A stretch of DNA of 64,000 nucleotides from Teichococcus oryzae (GTDB lineage: Bacteria > Pseudomonadota > Alphaproteobacteria > Acetobacterales > Acetobacteraceae): NCBI RefSeq assembly GCF_008386565.1, contig NZ_VUKA01000001.1, positions 930,001 to 994,000 on the forward strand, in the 5' to 3' direction. A program made the translations under genes and the position numbers. A model generated the notes under the pieces. It was not told where the DNA came from. It saw only the letters and a program-made list of their open reading frames with translations, and made no database searches. Below, piece by piece: positions 20,512 through 28,997 of this stretch. Position 1 is the first letter of the stretch. Each line of letters opens with the position of its first letter.

Positions 20512-21744
20512 ATGTTTCAGATCAACCGGCGGCACTTGATGGCGGGTGGCGCCGCCCTGCTGGCGCCCTGGGCCTCCGCGCGAAGCCAAGCGGCCGCGCC
20601 GCTCCGCATCGGCGTGCTGGCGGATTTCTCCGGCCCCTACAGGGATACCTCGGGCCCCACCGCCCTGGCCTGCGCCCGCCAGGCGGCCGAGGACCTGAAC
20701 CTGTCCAGCCGCGGAATCACGGTCGAGTTCCTCCAGGGCGACCACCAGAACAAGCCCGACGTGGCCCTGGCGATGTCCCGCCGCTGGATCGACCAGGACG
20801 GCGTGGACATGATCTGCGAGGTCAACAACTCCGCCATCGCCCTGGCCGTCGCCGGGCTGGTGCAGGAAAAGAACAAGGTCCAGGTCAACACCGGCGCGCT
20901 GTCGGCCATCCTGACCGGGGAGCGCTGCTCCGCCAACACGGTGCACTGGACGGCCGACACCTGGATGCTGGCCAACACTGTCGGCCGCGCCACGGTGCGC
21001 AATGGCGGGGATAGCTGGTTCCTGATCGTCGCCGACTACGCCTTCGGCCACCAGATGGAGCGCGACCTGACCCGCTTTGTCACCGGCAGCGGCGGCAGGA
21101 TCGCCGGCTCCGTCCGCTTCCCGTTCCCAGGCACCACCGACTTCGCCTCCTATCTGGTGCAGGCGCAGGCCAGCCGGGCCAAGGTGGTGGGCCTGCTGAT
21201 GGCGGGCGCCGACATGGTGAACTGCATCAAGCAGGCGCGCGAGTTCGGCGTGAACCGGCGCGGCGTGAAGCTGGCCGGCACGCCGATGTTCGTCACCGAC
21301 ATCCACGCGCTTGGCCTGGAGACGGCGCAGGGCCTGCTGCTGTCCGAGGCGTTCTACTGGGACCTGAACGACCGCACCCGCGCCTTCCTGGAGCGCGTCA
21401 AGCCCAAGGTCGCCGGCAACTGGCCGAACCAGGAACATGCCGGCACCTATTCGGGCGTGCTGCACTACCTGAAGGCGGTGGCGGATATGGGGCTGCCGGC
21501 GGCACGCGCCAGCGGTCTCGCCGTGGTGGAGCGGATGAAGGCGATGCCGACCGATGATGACTGCTTCGGCCCCGGCACCCTGCGCGCCGATGGCCGCAAG
21601 ATCCATCCTTCCTACCTGTTCGAGGTCAAGGCGCCGGGCGAAAGTCGCGGGCCCTGGGATTATTACCGCCTCGCCGGCACCGTCTCGCAGGAGGAAGCGT
21701 TCCGGCCGCTGGAGGAAGGGGGCTGCCCGCTGGTGAAAGGCTGA
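20512..21744 (+). CDS. ABC transporter substrate-binding protein, branched-chain amino acid (LivK/Peripla_BP_6) type
   Basis: A 410-residue periplasmic receptor. The signal has a Tat-like NRRHLMAGGAALLAPWASA. The mature part starts LRIGVLADFSGPYRDTSG, typical of type I periplasmic binding folds, and includes VEFLQGDHQNKPDVALAMSR and the C-terminal WDYYRL. The ligand is unknown; such proteins bind amino acids, amides or urea. No permease or ATPase gene is adjacent, so it is an orphan that must share a transporter elsewhere or act as a sensor. Confidence 0.9.
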   Translation: MFQINRRHLMAGGAALLAPWASARSQAAAPLRIGVLADFSGPYRDTSGPTALACARQAAEDLNLSSRGITVEFLQGDHQNKPDVALAMSRRWIDQDGVDMICEVNNSAIALAVAGLVQEKNKVQVNTGALSAILTGERCSANTVHWTADTWMLANTVGRATVRNGGDSWFLIVADYAFGHQMERDLTRFVTGSGGRIAGSVRFPFPGTTDFASYLVQAQASRAKVVGLLMAGADMVNCIKQAREFGVNRRGVKLAGTPMFVTDIHALGLETAQGLLLSEAFYWDLNDRTRAFLERVKPKVAGNWPNQEHAGTYSGVLHYLKAVADMGLPAARASGLAVVERMKAMPTDDDCFGPGTLRADGRKIHPSYLFEVKAPGESRGPWDYYRLAGTVSQEEAFRPLEEGGCPLVKG

Positions 21745-21814
21745 GCCGCGCCGCCATCGCTGGTGCCGGTGCCCCGATCCGCTATAGCTCCCGCCCGGCA
21801 TGGCGGAGTGGTGA

Positions 21815-23296
21815 ATGACGATCGGCATCGAGATGGGCGTGACCAACACCGGGCAGCCGGCCAGCCTCGACCTCGAGGAGTTGCTGGCGACGCGGCTGCT
21901 GGTGCAGGGCAATTCCGGCTCGGGCAAGTCGCACCTGCTGCGCCGCCTGCTGGAACAGTCCGCCCCCTGGGTGCAGCAGGCGGTGATCGACCCGGAAGGC
22001 GATTTCGTTACCCTGGCGGAGCGCTTCGGCCATCTGGTCATCGATGCGGCCCAGCACAATGAAGGCGCCTTGCAGCGCGCCGCCGACCGGGCGCGGGCGC
22101 ATCGCGTTTCCGTGGTGCTGAACCTGGAGGGGCTGGATGCGGACGGCCAGATGCGCCACGCCGCCGCCTTCCTGGGCGGGCTGTTCGATGCCGAGCGCGA
22201 CCATTGGTCGCCCATGCTGGTGGTGGTGGACGAGGCGCAGCTTTTCGCCCCCGCGGCCGCCGGCGAGGTGTCGGACGAGGCCCGCCGCGCCTCGCTCGGC
22301 GCCATGGCCAACCTGATGTCGCGCGGGCGCAAGCGGGGGCTGGCCGGCATCATCGCCACCCAGCGCCTGGCCAAGCTGGCCAAGAACGTGGCGGCCGAGG
22401 CCTCCAACTTCCTGATGGGCCGCACCTTCCTCGACATCGACATGGCCCGCGCCGCCGACCTGCTGGGCATGGAGCGCCGCCAGGCGGAGATGTTCCGCGA
22501 CCTGCCGCGCGGCGCCTTTGTGGCGCTCGGCCCGGCCTTGTCGCGCCGGCCGCTGCCGATCCGCATCGGCGCGGTGGAAACCGAATCGCGCGGCACCAAT
22601 CCCGGCCTGATCCCGCTGCCGCAGACGGCGCCGGAAGAAGCCCGGGAACTGGTGCTGGCCGCGACGGCCGAGCCCGATCCGGTGCTGCGCCCGGTGCCGC
22701 GCCGCGCGCCGCCGCCGCCGCCGCCCGACATCCTGGCACAACTGGCGCAGGCACGCCCCACCATGCCCGCGCCACGCGCCGAGCCGGAGCCGACGCCCGA
22801 GGAGCGCGCCGCCCGCAAGCGCCGGCTGGACGAGATCCTGCGGCAGATCCTGGCCGAGCCGGAAGCCGCCTTCCGCAGCGTCTCGGTGCTGTACCAGGAT
22901 TTCCTGGTGCGGCTGCGCATCCACGCCATTCCGGGCAAACCGCCCGAGATTCCGGCCTTCCGCCGCATGCTGGCCGTCGCCCGCGCCGGCATCAGCGCGG
23001 AGGCCGCCGAGGGCGAGGCCTGGCAGCAGGTGGAAGCCCGCGCCGCCGCCCTGCCGGAGGACACCCAGGGCGTCTTCCTGCTGCTGGCCCGCGCCGCGCT
23101 GGACAAGCTGCCATGCCCTTCGGACAACACCATCGCCGAGGCCTATGGCACCCGCTCCCCCAGCCGGGCGCGGCGGCTGCTGGCCTATCTGGAGGAGCAG
23201 GGCGCCATCGTGCTGCGCCCGGACGGCAGCGGGCGGCGCATCGTGGCACTGGTCGGGCTGGGCTGGGAAACCGCGCCGGGCGACCCGGCGGCCTGA
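21815..23296 (+). CDS. HerA/FtsK-like DNA-translocase ATPase (DUF87 type), stand-alone
   Basis: A 493-residue P-loop ATPase. Walker A is QGNSGSGKSHLLRRLLEQ (about residues 29-46); Walker B is MLVVVDEAQLFAP; a HerA-type sensor block is LMSRGRKRGLAGIIATQRLA, and a conserved arginine-rich segment follows (NFLMGRTFLDIDMARAADLL). A Pro-rich linker (about 288-320) leads to a C-terminal domain of unknown role, ending in a possible winged helix (AEAYGTRSPSRARRLLAYLE). HerA relatives move DNA and often pair with NurA or other nucleases; none is nearby. It is convergent with the beta-lactamase, 4 bases apart. Confidence 0.82.
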   Translation: MTIGIEMGVTNTGQPASLDLEELLATRLLVQGNSGSGKSHLLRRLLEQSAPWVQQAVIDPEGDFVTLAERFGHLVIDAAQHNEGALQRAADRARAHRVSVVLNLEGLDADGQMRHAAAFLGGLFDAERDHWSPMLVVVDEAQLFAPAAAGEVSDEARRASLGAMANLMSRGRKRGLAGIIATQRLAKLAKNVAAEASNFLMGRTFLDIDMARAADLLGMERRQAEMFRDLPRGAFVALGPALSRRPLPIRIGAVETESRGTNPGLIPLPQTAPEEARELVLAATAEPDPVLRPVPRRAPPPPPPDILAQLAQARPTMPAPRAEPEPTPEERAARKRRLDEILRQILAEPEAAFRSVSVLYQDFLVRLRIHAIPGKPPEIPAFRRMLAVARAGISAEAAEGEAWQQVEARAAALPEDTQGVFLLLARAALDKLPCPSDNTIAEAYGTRSPSRARRLLAYLEEQGAIVLRPDGSGRRIVALVGLGWETAPGDPAA

Positions 23297-23300
23297 AGGA

Positions 23301-24179
23301 TCAGGCCATGGCCGCGGTGATGGCGCGTGCCACGCCGGCCAGCGCCGCCTCCCGCGCCGCGAGCGGCGCCGCGCTGCCGGTGAGATAGGCCGCGACCAGC
23401 ACCGGCGCCGCGCCGCCAGGGGGCCAGATCAGCCCGGCATCATTGGTGCTGCCCAGGCCGCCGCTCCCGGTTTTCTCGCCCGCCTGCCAACCCTGCGGCA
23501 GGCCGGCCCGCAGCCGCGCATCGCCCGTCTTGTTGTCGCGCAGCCATTGGGTGAGCCGGGCGCGGCTTCCCGCCGAAAGCACCTCGCCCAGCAGCAGGAG
23601 CTGGAGGTCGCCCAGCATCGCCGCGGGCGTGGTGGTGTCGCGCGGGTCGCCGGGCCTGGCCTCGTTCAGCGCGGTCTCCCAGCGGTCCAGCCGCGTGGTG
23701 CTGTCGCCGATGCTCCGCAGCCACTGCGTCAGCCCGGCCGGGCCGCCCAGCCCTTCCAGCAGCAGGTTGCCGGCGGTGTTGTCGCTGAGCGTGACGGTGG
23801 CCTCGCACAGCGCCGCCACCGTCATGCCATTGCCGCCCGCATGCGGCTCCGTGACGGGGGAATAGGTCACCAGCTTGTCGCGCCCGAAGCGGACGCGGCG
23901 ATCCAGGCGCTCCTTGCCCGCATCCACCCGCGCCAGCGTGGCGGCGGCCGCTAGCAGCTTGAAGGTGCTGGTGAGGGGGAAGCGTTCATCCGCGCGGTGC
24001 CCGGCATAATGCCCGCCGCCCGTGTCCAGCACCGCGACGCCCAGCCTGCCGCCGACCTCCGCCTCGATGCGGGCGAAGGCGCCTTCCAGCCCGCCGAAGC
24101 CGCGACCGGCGGCCTGCGCGAGGCGTGGCGCGAAAACACCCGCCAGCGCCATGCCCATCCAATGTCGCCTGCCAATCAT
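23301..24179 (-). CDS. Class A beta-lactamase
   Basis: A 292-residue serine beta-lactamase. All catalytic motifs are present: STFK (precursor residues 71-74, nucleophile serine), SDN (132-134), ExxLN as ETALN (168-172) and KTG (236-238). The signal has a twin-arginine (GRRHWMGMALAG), so export may be by Tat. ATG 24177-24179 follows GGGAG. Divergence from a LysR regulator resembles regulated chromosomal AmpR-type systems. The hydrolysis spectrum cannot be read from motifs alone. Confidence 0.95.
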   Translation of the reverse strand: MIGRRHWMGMALAGVFAPRLAQAAGRGFGGLEGAFARIEAEVGGRLGVAVLDTGGGHYAGHRADERFPLTSTFKLLAAAATLARVDAGKERLDRRVRFGRDKLVTYSPVTEPHAGGNGMTVAALCEATVTLSDNTAGNLLLEGLGGPAGLTQWLRSIGDSTTRLDRWETALNEARPGDPRDTTTPAAMLGDLQLLLLGEVLSAGSRARLTQWLRDNKTGDARLRAGLPQGWQAGEKTGSGGLGSTNDAGLIWPPGGAAPVLVAAYLTGSAAPLAAREAALAGVARAITAAMA

Positions 24180-24287
24180 TCCACAATCTCCCTTGTCGGT
24201 CGGGGCGGAGACTGCCGGGAAGGGCAGGGGCTGGACAAACGGGCAATCCTCGGGCGAAGCCCAAGGAAAACTAATGCATGGTGGCCG
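24180..24287. promoter_or_regulatory. Divergent promoter region between beta-lactamase and LysR gene
   Basis: The 108-base gap must hold both promoters. It contains a small dyad, CTGCC (24212-24216) and GGCAG (24223-24227), of LysR-site shape, plus wide arms TTGTC and GACAA further out. LysR proteins usually bind T-N11-A dyads between divergent genes; this one has T-N12-A, so the match is only approximate. Confidence 0.3.
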
Positions 24288-25163
24288 ATGTCCCAGCACC
24301 TCCCGCTCAACGCCCTGCGCGCCTTTGAAGCCTCGGCAAGGCATCTCAGCTTCACGCGGGCGGGCCTGGAGTTGCGCGTCACCCAGGCGGCCATCAGCCA
24401 CCAGGTGAAGGCGCTTGAGGATATCTTGGGGGTGAGGCTGTTCCGCCGCCTCCCGCGCGGCCTCGCGCTCACCGAGGAGGCGGAGACCCTGCTGCCCGTG
24501 CTGACCGATGCCTTCCGGCGCATCGGCGCCACGCTGGAACGCTTCGGCGGCGGGCGGTTGCGGGAGGTGCTGACGGTGGGCGCGGTGGGCACCTTCGTCA
24601 CCGGCTGGCTGCTGCAACGGCTGCCGGATTTCCGTGCCGCGCATCCCTTCGTCGATCTGCGGCTGCTGACCAACAACAACCGGGTCGATCTGGCGGGAGA
24701 GGGGCTGGACCTCGCCATCCGCTTCGGGGACGGCGCCTGGCATGGCACTGAGGCGGCGGAGTTGTTCGCCACGCCGCTGACGCCGCTCTGCGCGCCGGAG
24801 ATCGCGGAGCGGCTGGCCCAGCCTGCCGACCTGCTGCGCGAGGTCCTGCTGCGTTCCTACCGGATGGATGAATGGCCGCGCTGGTTCGCAAAAGTGGAGA
24901 TGGCCGCGCCCAATATCCGCGGCTTCGTCTTCGATTCCTCGCTGACCATGGCGGAGGCGGCAGTGCAGGGCACGGGCGTCGCCCTGCTGCCGGCCCGGAT
25001 GTTCGGGCGCGACCTGCGGGAAGGCCGGCTCGCGCGGCCCTTCGGCGCCGAGGTGACGCTCGGCGCCTATTGGCTGACGCGGCTGAAGTCGCGGGAGGAA
25101 ACGCCGGCCATGGCGGCCTTCCGCGACTGGCTGCTTACTGCTTCTCGATCTTCGCCGCCGTGA
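24288..25163 (+). CDS. LysR family transcriptional regulator (GcvA/AmpR-like)
   Basis: A 291-residue regulator starting MSQHLPLNALRAFEASARHL. The winged HTH (about 5-65) includes LSFTRAGLELRVTQAAISHQ and the GcvA/AmpR-like VKALEDILGVRLFRR. The effector domain follows (about 92-285; RVDLAGEGLDLAIRFGDGAW is typical of the GcvA/AmpR branch). It is divergent from a class A beta-lactamase, so control of that gene, as in AmpR/BlaA pairs, is the simplest guess. The last 29 bases overlap the convergent Bug receptor gene. Confidence 0.93.
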   Translation: MSQHLPLNALRAFEASARHLSFTRAGLELRVTQAAISHQVKALEDILGVRLFRRLPRGLALTEEAETLLPVLTDAFRRIGATLERFGGGRLREVLTVGAVGTFVTGWLLQRLPDFRAAHPFVDLRLLTNNNRVDLAGEGLDLAIRFGDGAWHGTEAAELFATPLTPLCAPEIAERLAQPADLLREVLLRSYRMDEWPRWFAKVEMAAPNIRGFVFDSSLTMAEAAVQGTGVALLPARMFGRDLREGRLARPFGAEVTLGAYWLTRLKSREETPAMAAFRDWLLTASRSSPP

Positions 25164-26100
25164 CGACCTTCTGCCACTTCTCCAGCTCGGCACGGACAAA
25201 GGCCTGGGCCTGTTCCGGCGTGCTGCCGACGGGTGTGGCGCCGAGCGCCGCGAAGCGTTCCTTGATGCTGCTTTCCTGCAACTGCGCGACGGCATCGGTG
25301 GCGATCTTGTTGGCGATCGGCGCGGGCAGGCCGGCGGGGGCGATGATGGCGCCCCAGGTGGCGGCCTCGAAGCCCGGCAGGCCGCTTTCAGCCACGGTGG
25401 GCAGGTCCGGCAACATCGGCAGGCGCTGCGCGGCGGTGGTGCCGAGGGCCTTCAGCTTGCCGGCCTGAACATGGCCCACCACTGCCGGCAGGGTGTCGAA
25501 CATCACGTCCACCCGGCGGCCGATCAGGTCCGGGTGCGCGGCGGTGGAGCCGCGATAGGGAACGTTGGTCATCGCCGCGCCGACCTGGCCCGCGAACATC
25601 TCGGCCGCCAGGTGCACGGCGCCGCCGGTGCTGGCGAAGGTGATCTCGCCCGGCTTCGACTTCACAAGCTTGACCAGATCCTGGATCGAGTTGGCCGGGA
25701 AATCCGGTGCCGTGACCACGACCAGCGGCACGGAATAGATGATCGAAAGAACCGAGAAATCCTTCAGCGTGTCGAAGGGCGTGGTGTAGAGCGCGGCATT
25801 CACCGCATGGTTCACCGACACGAAGCCCAGCGTGGTGCCGTCCGGCGCCGCCTTCGCCACGGCGTCGCTGCCGACGATGCCGTTCGCGCCGGTGCGGTTC
25901 TCCACCACCACGGATTGCTTCCACACCGGCGTCAGCTTCTCCGCCAGCAGGCGGGCCGCGATGTCGGAGGCGCCGCCCGGCGTGTAGGGCACGATGATGC
26001 GCACGGTGGAGGAGGGAAAGGGCGCCTGGGCCTGAGCGCCGCTGAGCGAAAGCGCGGCCAGCGGCGCGGCGAGCAGGGCTGCGCGACGGGTGAGCGTCAT
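25135..26100 (-). CDS. Tripartite tricarboxylate transporter receptor (Bug/TctC family)
   Basis: A 321-residue periplasmic binding protein. Signal MTLTRRAALLAAPLAALSLS (twin arginine) is cut near AQAQ. The Bug signature is clear: VRIIVPYTPGGASDIAARLL, VVVENRTGANGIVGSDAVAK and LPDLPTVAESGLPGFEA. Bug proteins bind carboxylates or amides for TctAB transporters; no tctA or tctB is adjacent. It lies 64 bases downstream of a DHDPS-family gene and a GntR regulator on the same strand, so it probably delivers that pathway's substrate. Confidence 0.93.
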   Translation of the reverse strand: MTLTRRAALLAAPLAALSLSGAQAQAPFPSSTVRIIVPYTPGGASDIAARLLAEKLTPVWKQSVVVENRTGANGIVGSDAVAKAAPDGTTLGFVSVNHAVNAALYTTPFDTLKDFSVLSIIYSVPLVVVTAPDFPANSIQDLVKLVKSKPGEITFASTGGAVHLAAEMFAGQVGAAMTNVPYRGSTAAHPDLIGRRVDVMFDTLPAVVGHVQAGKLKALGTTAAQRLPMLPDLPTVAESGLPGFEAATWGAIIAPAGLPAPIANKIATDAVAQLQESSIKERFAALGATPVGSTPEQAQAFVRAELEKWQKVVTAAKIEKQ

Positions 26101-26164
26101 GACATTCTTCCTTGTTGCCTGGACGTAGCGATGGGCGCGGGCAACCCTGCCCGCGCCGGGAAAA

Positions 26165-27088
26165 TCACGAATTGGCGGCGGCGCGCAGCAGGCCCCATTC
26201 ACCGAGGCGCTTGCGCAGCTCGGCCTCGGCGCGGGGCACCAGCGGCCAGGCGGAAGGCGGGCGGGTGGCGCCGCAATCCTCGCCCATCATCTGCAGCGCG
26301 GCCTTCACCACGGACACGTTGGTGCCGTTCTGCTCCTCGGCGCGCAGGGCCTCGAAGGCCGACATGGTCTCGATCAGACCAGCGGCCCTGGCGTAGTCGC
26401 CTGCATCGAGCGCGGCATGGATGGCCACCGAGTGCTCCGGCCACACATTGATCAGGCCCGAGGTGTAGCCGCGCGCGCCCACCGCGTAGAAGGGCGGCGC
26501 CCAGGTCTCGGCCAGGCCGCCGACCCAGGCGATGTCCATGCCGCGCGTGGCGCGGATCATCTCGCCCAGGCGCAGCGGGGTGGGGGCAGCCCATTTCACG
26601 CCGATCACGCCCGGCACTTGGCACAGCGCGAGGATGTTGTCGTTGCCGATGCTGTCATTGCGCAGATACAGCACGATCGGCAGGCCCTGGCCGGCCTCGG
26701 CCACGCGCTGCACATAAGCCAGGATGCCGCGCGGGGACACGAACGGATCGGGCGGCTGGTGCACCATCAGCGCCGTGGCGCCGGCCGCCCTGGATGCCTT
26801 GGCCAGCGCCACCGCGTCATGGACGGAGCGGCCGATGCCGGCCAGCAGCGGCACGCGCCCGCCGATCTGCTCGGCCGCCACATGCACCATGCGCTCCGCC
26901 TCGGCGGTGGTGAGGCCGTAGAACTCGCTGGTGTTGCCATTGGCCACCAGCACATGCACGCCGGCCTTCACCGCGCGGTCCACCACCGGCTGCAGCTTCG
27001 CGGGCACCAGCTTGTCGTCGCTGTCGAAGGGCGTGACGAGGATGCCGGAGATGCCGTTCAGCGCCGGCCGCAATTCGGTTTGAGCCAT
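26165..27088 (-). CDS. Dihydrodipicolinate synthase/N-acetylneuraminate lyase family aldolase
   Basis: A 307-residue TIM-barrel Schiff-base aldolase or dehydratase. The catalytic Lys is in GVIGVKWAAPTP and the Tyr in LPIVLYLRND; the substrate loop reads LVANGNTSEFYGLT rather than the GTTGE of true DapA. With a GntR regulator upstream and a Bug receptor downstream it is more likely catabolic, for example acting on a keto-sugar acid or hydroxyproline-derived acid, than lysine-biosynthetic. The start ATG is at 27086-27088, 14 bases after gntR. Confidence 0.86.
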   Translation of the reverse strand: MAQTELRPALNGISGILVTPFDSDDKLVPAKLQPVVDRAVKAGVHVLVANGNTSEFYGLTTAEAERMVHVAAEQIGGRVPLLAGIGRSVHDAVALAKASRAAGATALMVHQPPDPFVSPRGILAYVQRVAEAGQGLPIVLYLRNDSIGNDNILALCQVPGVIGVKWAAPTPLRLGEMIRATRGMDIAWVGGLAETWAPPFYAVGARGYTSGLINVWPEHSVAIHAALDAGDYARAAGLIETMSAFEALRAEEQNGTNVSVVKAALQMMGEDCGATRPPSAWPLVPRAEAELRKRLGEWGLLRAAANS

Positions 27089-27102
27089 GGGGCGTTTTCC
27101 GT

Positions 27103-27792
27103 TCAGGTGTTGAGGGCGTCGAGGATGCCGCTGGCTTCCAGCGAGCGGCGGACATGCGCGCGCATGCGCGCCTCCGCCTGTCCAGGGTCCCGCCGGCGGA
27201 TCGCGGACAGGATGGCGGCATGTTCCCGCCAGGCGCGGCGCGGCTCCTGCGGGGTGGAGCGCAGGGCGCGCAGGCGGGCGAAATGGTCATAGGCCCGCAG
27301 CGCATCGAGCGATCGTTGCAGGAAGGCATTGCCGGCCAGCCCGTCGATATGGCCATGGAAGCGTTCATTCGCCTCGGCCAGGGCGACGATGTCGTTGGCC
27401 CGCAGCAAGGGGCGCATGGCGCGCAGCAGCGCCAGCAATTCGGTGATGTCTCCGGCGGTGGCATGGCGGGCCGCCAGCGATGCTGTGGTGCCTTCCAGCG
27501 CCACGCGGATCAGCCCCATCTCGGCCAGCTGGCGGGGGCCGAACTCGGCCACCAGCGTGCCGCGGCGGGGTAGGGTGACGACCATGCCCTCCGCCTCCAG
27601 TCGCCGCAGCGCCTCGCGCACCGGCTGGGCGGAGATGCCCAGCGACTGCGCCAGGGAGCGTTCGGAGATGCGTTCCCCTGCGGGAAGGCTGCCATCGGCG
27701 ATGGCATCCCGCAGCCGCCGATAGGCGCGCTCCGCCAGGGACAGGATGTCTTCCGCCGCGAGAGGCGTCAGACCGGTGGGAGCGGTCAGCAT
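27103..27792 (-). CDS. GntR family transcriptional regulator (FadR/FCD subfamily)
   Basis: A 229-residue repressor-type regulator. The N-terminal winged HTH (about 15-85) has AYRRLRDAIADGSLPAGERI, SERSLAQSLGISAQPVREAL and RRLEAEGMVVTLPRRGTLV. The C-terminal FCD domain (about 95-220) has metal-site-like histidines (NERFHGHIDGLAGN and WREHAAIL). It heads the gntR-aldolase-Bug transcript and probably represses it until a pathway acid is present. Perfect inverted repeats lie directly upstream. Confidence 0.92.
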   Translation of the reverse strand: MLTAPTGLTPLAAEDILSLAERAYRRLRDAIADGSLPAGERISERSLAQSLGISAQPVREALRRLEAEGMVVTLPRRGTLVAEFGPRQLAEMGLIRVALEGTTASLAARHATAGDITELLALLRAMRPLLRANDIVALAEANERFHGHIDGLAGNAFLQRSLDALRAYDHFARLRALRSTPQEPRRAWREHAAILSAIRRRDPGQAEARMRAHVRRSLEASGILDALNT

Positions 27793-27797
27793 GGCCT

Positions 27798-27846
27798 GAT
27801 GCTACCAGCATCCCATCAGAAACTGCAATAGCAGATAGCATATTGC
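27798..27846. promoter_or_regulatory. Probable GntR operator region with two inverted repeats
   Basis: GATGCT (27798-27803) and AGCATC (27807-27812) form a perfect dyad with a 3-base centre, 6-20 bases upstream of the gntR start. A second dyad, GCAATA (27825-27830) and TATTGC (27841-27846), has a 10-base centre. The area is AT-rich compared with its surroundings and separates gntR from a divergent gene. Autoregulation is inferred from position and symmetry. Confidence 0.5.
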
Positions 27847-27916
27847 GAAAATTGGTCCGAGAACCGATCTCTATCTCCGGCGTTGATCCATTGGTTCCCC
27901 GAAAGGAAGCAGTTGC

Positions 27917-28294
27917 ATGGATGACAACCGGATCTGGCCTCTGGAGGAAAGCCTATGGACAGGCGATCCCGGGCATTACCGCGAACTGATCGACAGTGAG
28001 TGCCTGATGGTGCTGCCGGCCCCTCCCTATGTGATGGGGGCGGACAAGGCCGTGGAGGCGGTGTCCGGCACGCCGCGCTGGTCCAGGGTGGAATTCTCGG
28101 AACAACAGGTGCGGCGGCCGCAAGAGGGGTTGATCGTCATCGCCTACAAGGCGCGGGCGCAGCGCGATGGGCAAGACCCTTATGAGGCGCATTGCACCAC
28201 CACCTTCCGCCGGCATGCCCATGAGGAATGGCGGGTGATCCAGCATCAGCAGACACCGCCCATCGTGGTGGGACCGCAGGGAAAAGGCCGCTGA
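27917..28294 (+). CDS. NTF2-like / DUF4440 family small protein
   Basis: A 125-residue soluble protein with the SnoaL/NTF2-like cone layout: N-terminal helices (ESLWTGDPGHYRELIDSECL), then a curved sheet ending EEWRVIQHQQTPP, where the WRVxxHQ pattern is typical of DUF4440. Members are small-ligand binders or enzymes of mostly unknown function. It is preceded by AAAGGA and is divergent from the gntR cluster, so it may share that control region. No catalytic residues can be assigned. Confidence 0.75.
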   Translation: MDDNRIWPLEESLWTGDPGHYRELIDSECLMVLPAPPYVMGADKAVEAVSGTPRWSRVEFSEQQVRRPQEGLIVIAYKARAQRDGQDPYEAHCTTTFRRHAHEEWRVIQHQQTPPIVVGPQGKGR

Positions 28295-28472
28295 GGCCAC
28301 GGCGCTGTTAAGCTCTGCGGCATTCCTTATGCTCAAGTCTTTCACGAGCTTGGTCAGGTGCTGAACAGGGCCCAGGCCGCGGTCGATGCCGGAGCCGGAG
28401 CTTCCGCGGCGCTGCCCGACCGGGGTTGAGGGACCTGCGGCGCCGGCTTCCCGCGCGGCGGCATTGCTTCGA

Positions 28473-28997
28473 TCAGCGGGGTGGCGTCACGCCGCGTGCC
28501 ACCGCGTCGAACTCGGCCTGCCGGCGCGCGAACTCCTCGGCCGGGGCGGCGCAAACGGTGGTGGTGCGGCCACGGGGCGTTTCCAGGATGGTGAAGGCGG
28601 CGCGGCTGCCGCCTTCGAGGCTCGGCCGCGGCCGCAGCGTTCCGGCCAGCCGAAGGCCGGCGACGCCATCCTGCTCCACAATGCTTTCCTGCTGGACGTC
28701 ATAGGCCGTGGCGATCCGCGCCCGTTCCAGCTTCTGCCAGGCCGGGCTGCGCGCCAGCGCGTTCAGCGCCGGCTGGCCAACCTTCTGGTCCGCTGGCGGC
28801 GCGGGCACGAAGGCCACCTGGCAATCGGGCATCGGGGCCCCGGGGCGGGCCACGGCGATCCGCGCGGTTTGCGGCGGCGTCGGCTCCATCCGCGTGGTCC
28901 TGTAGGGGGAGGGGGGATCGACGCGCAGTTCCGCCTCCGGCGGGGTGGCGGCACCCAGCAGAAGCAGAACCGGGAGCAGCGCCATCCGGCGGCGCAT
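28473..28997 (-). CDS. Hypothetical exported protein
   Basis: A 174-residue protein from ATG 28995-28997 with signal-like MRRRMALLPVLLLLGAATPP. The mature part has two cysteines (PDCQVAFVP and TTVCAAPAEEF) that could form a disulfide, and a later segment resembling a compact beta domain (AAFTILETPRGRTTTV). No family is recognised. An AGGAGG site stands before an earlier in-frame ATG (29111), which would add 38 residues ahead of the signal, so the start is uncertain. It lies downstream of the ABC exporter gene on the same strand. Confidence 0.55.
   Translation of the reverse strand: MRRRMALLPVLLLLGAATPPEAELRVDPPSPYRTTRMEPTPPQTARIAVARPGAPMPDCQVAFVPAPPADQKVGQPALNALARSPAWQKLERARIATAYDVQQESIVEQDGVAGLRLAGTLRPRPSLEGGSRAAFTILETPRGRTTTVCAAPAEEFARRQAEFDAVARGVTPPR

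Noticed and set aside
21795-21815. GGCATGGCGGAGTGGTGAA, resembling the 5' part of a Leu/Ser tRNA
   Set aside because: There is no anticodon arm, variable arm or T-arm downstream; the HerA-like gene begins at 21815.
23301-24179. Recent acquisition of the beta-lactamase on a mobile element
   Set aside because: No transposase, integron recombination site or flanking repeat is visible, and base composition looks like that of its neighbours.
22736-25295. A 664-codon minus-strand frame that includes the beta-lactamase
   Set aside because: Only the part from 24179 down to 23301 has homology, a signal peptide and a ribosome site. The upstream part is antisense to the LysR gene.
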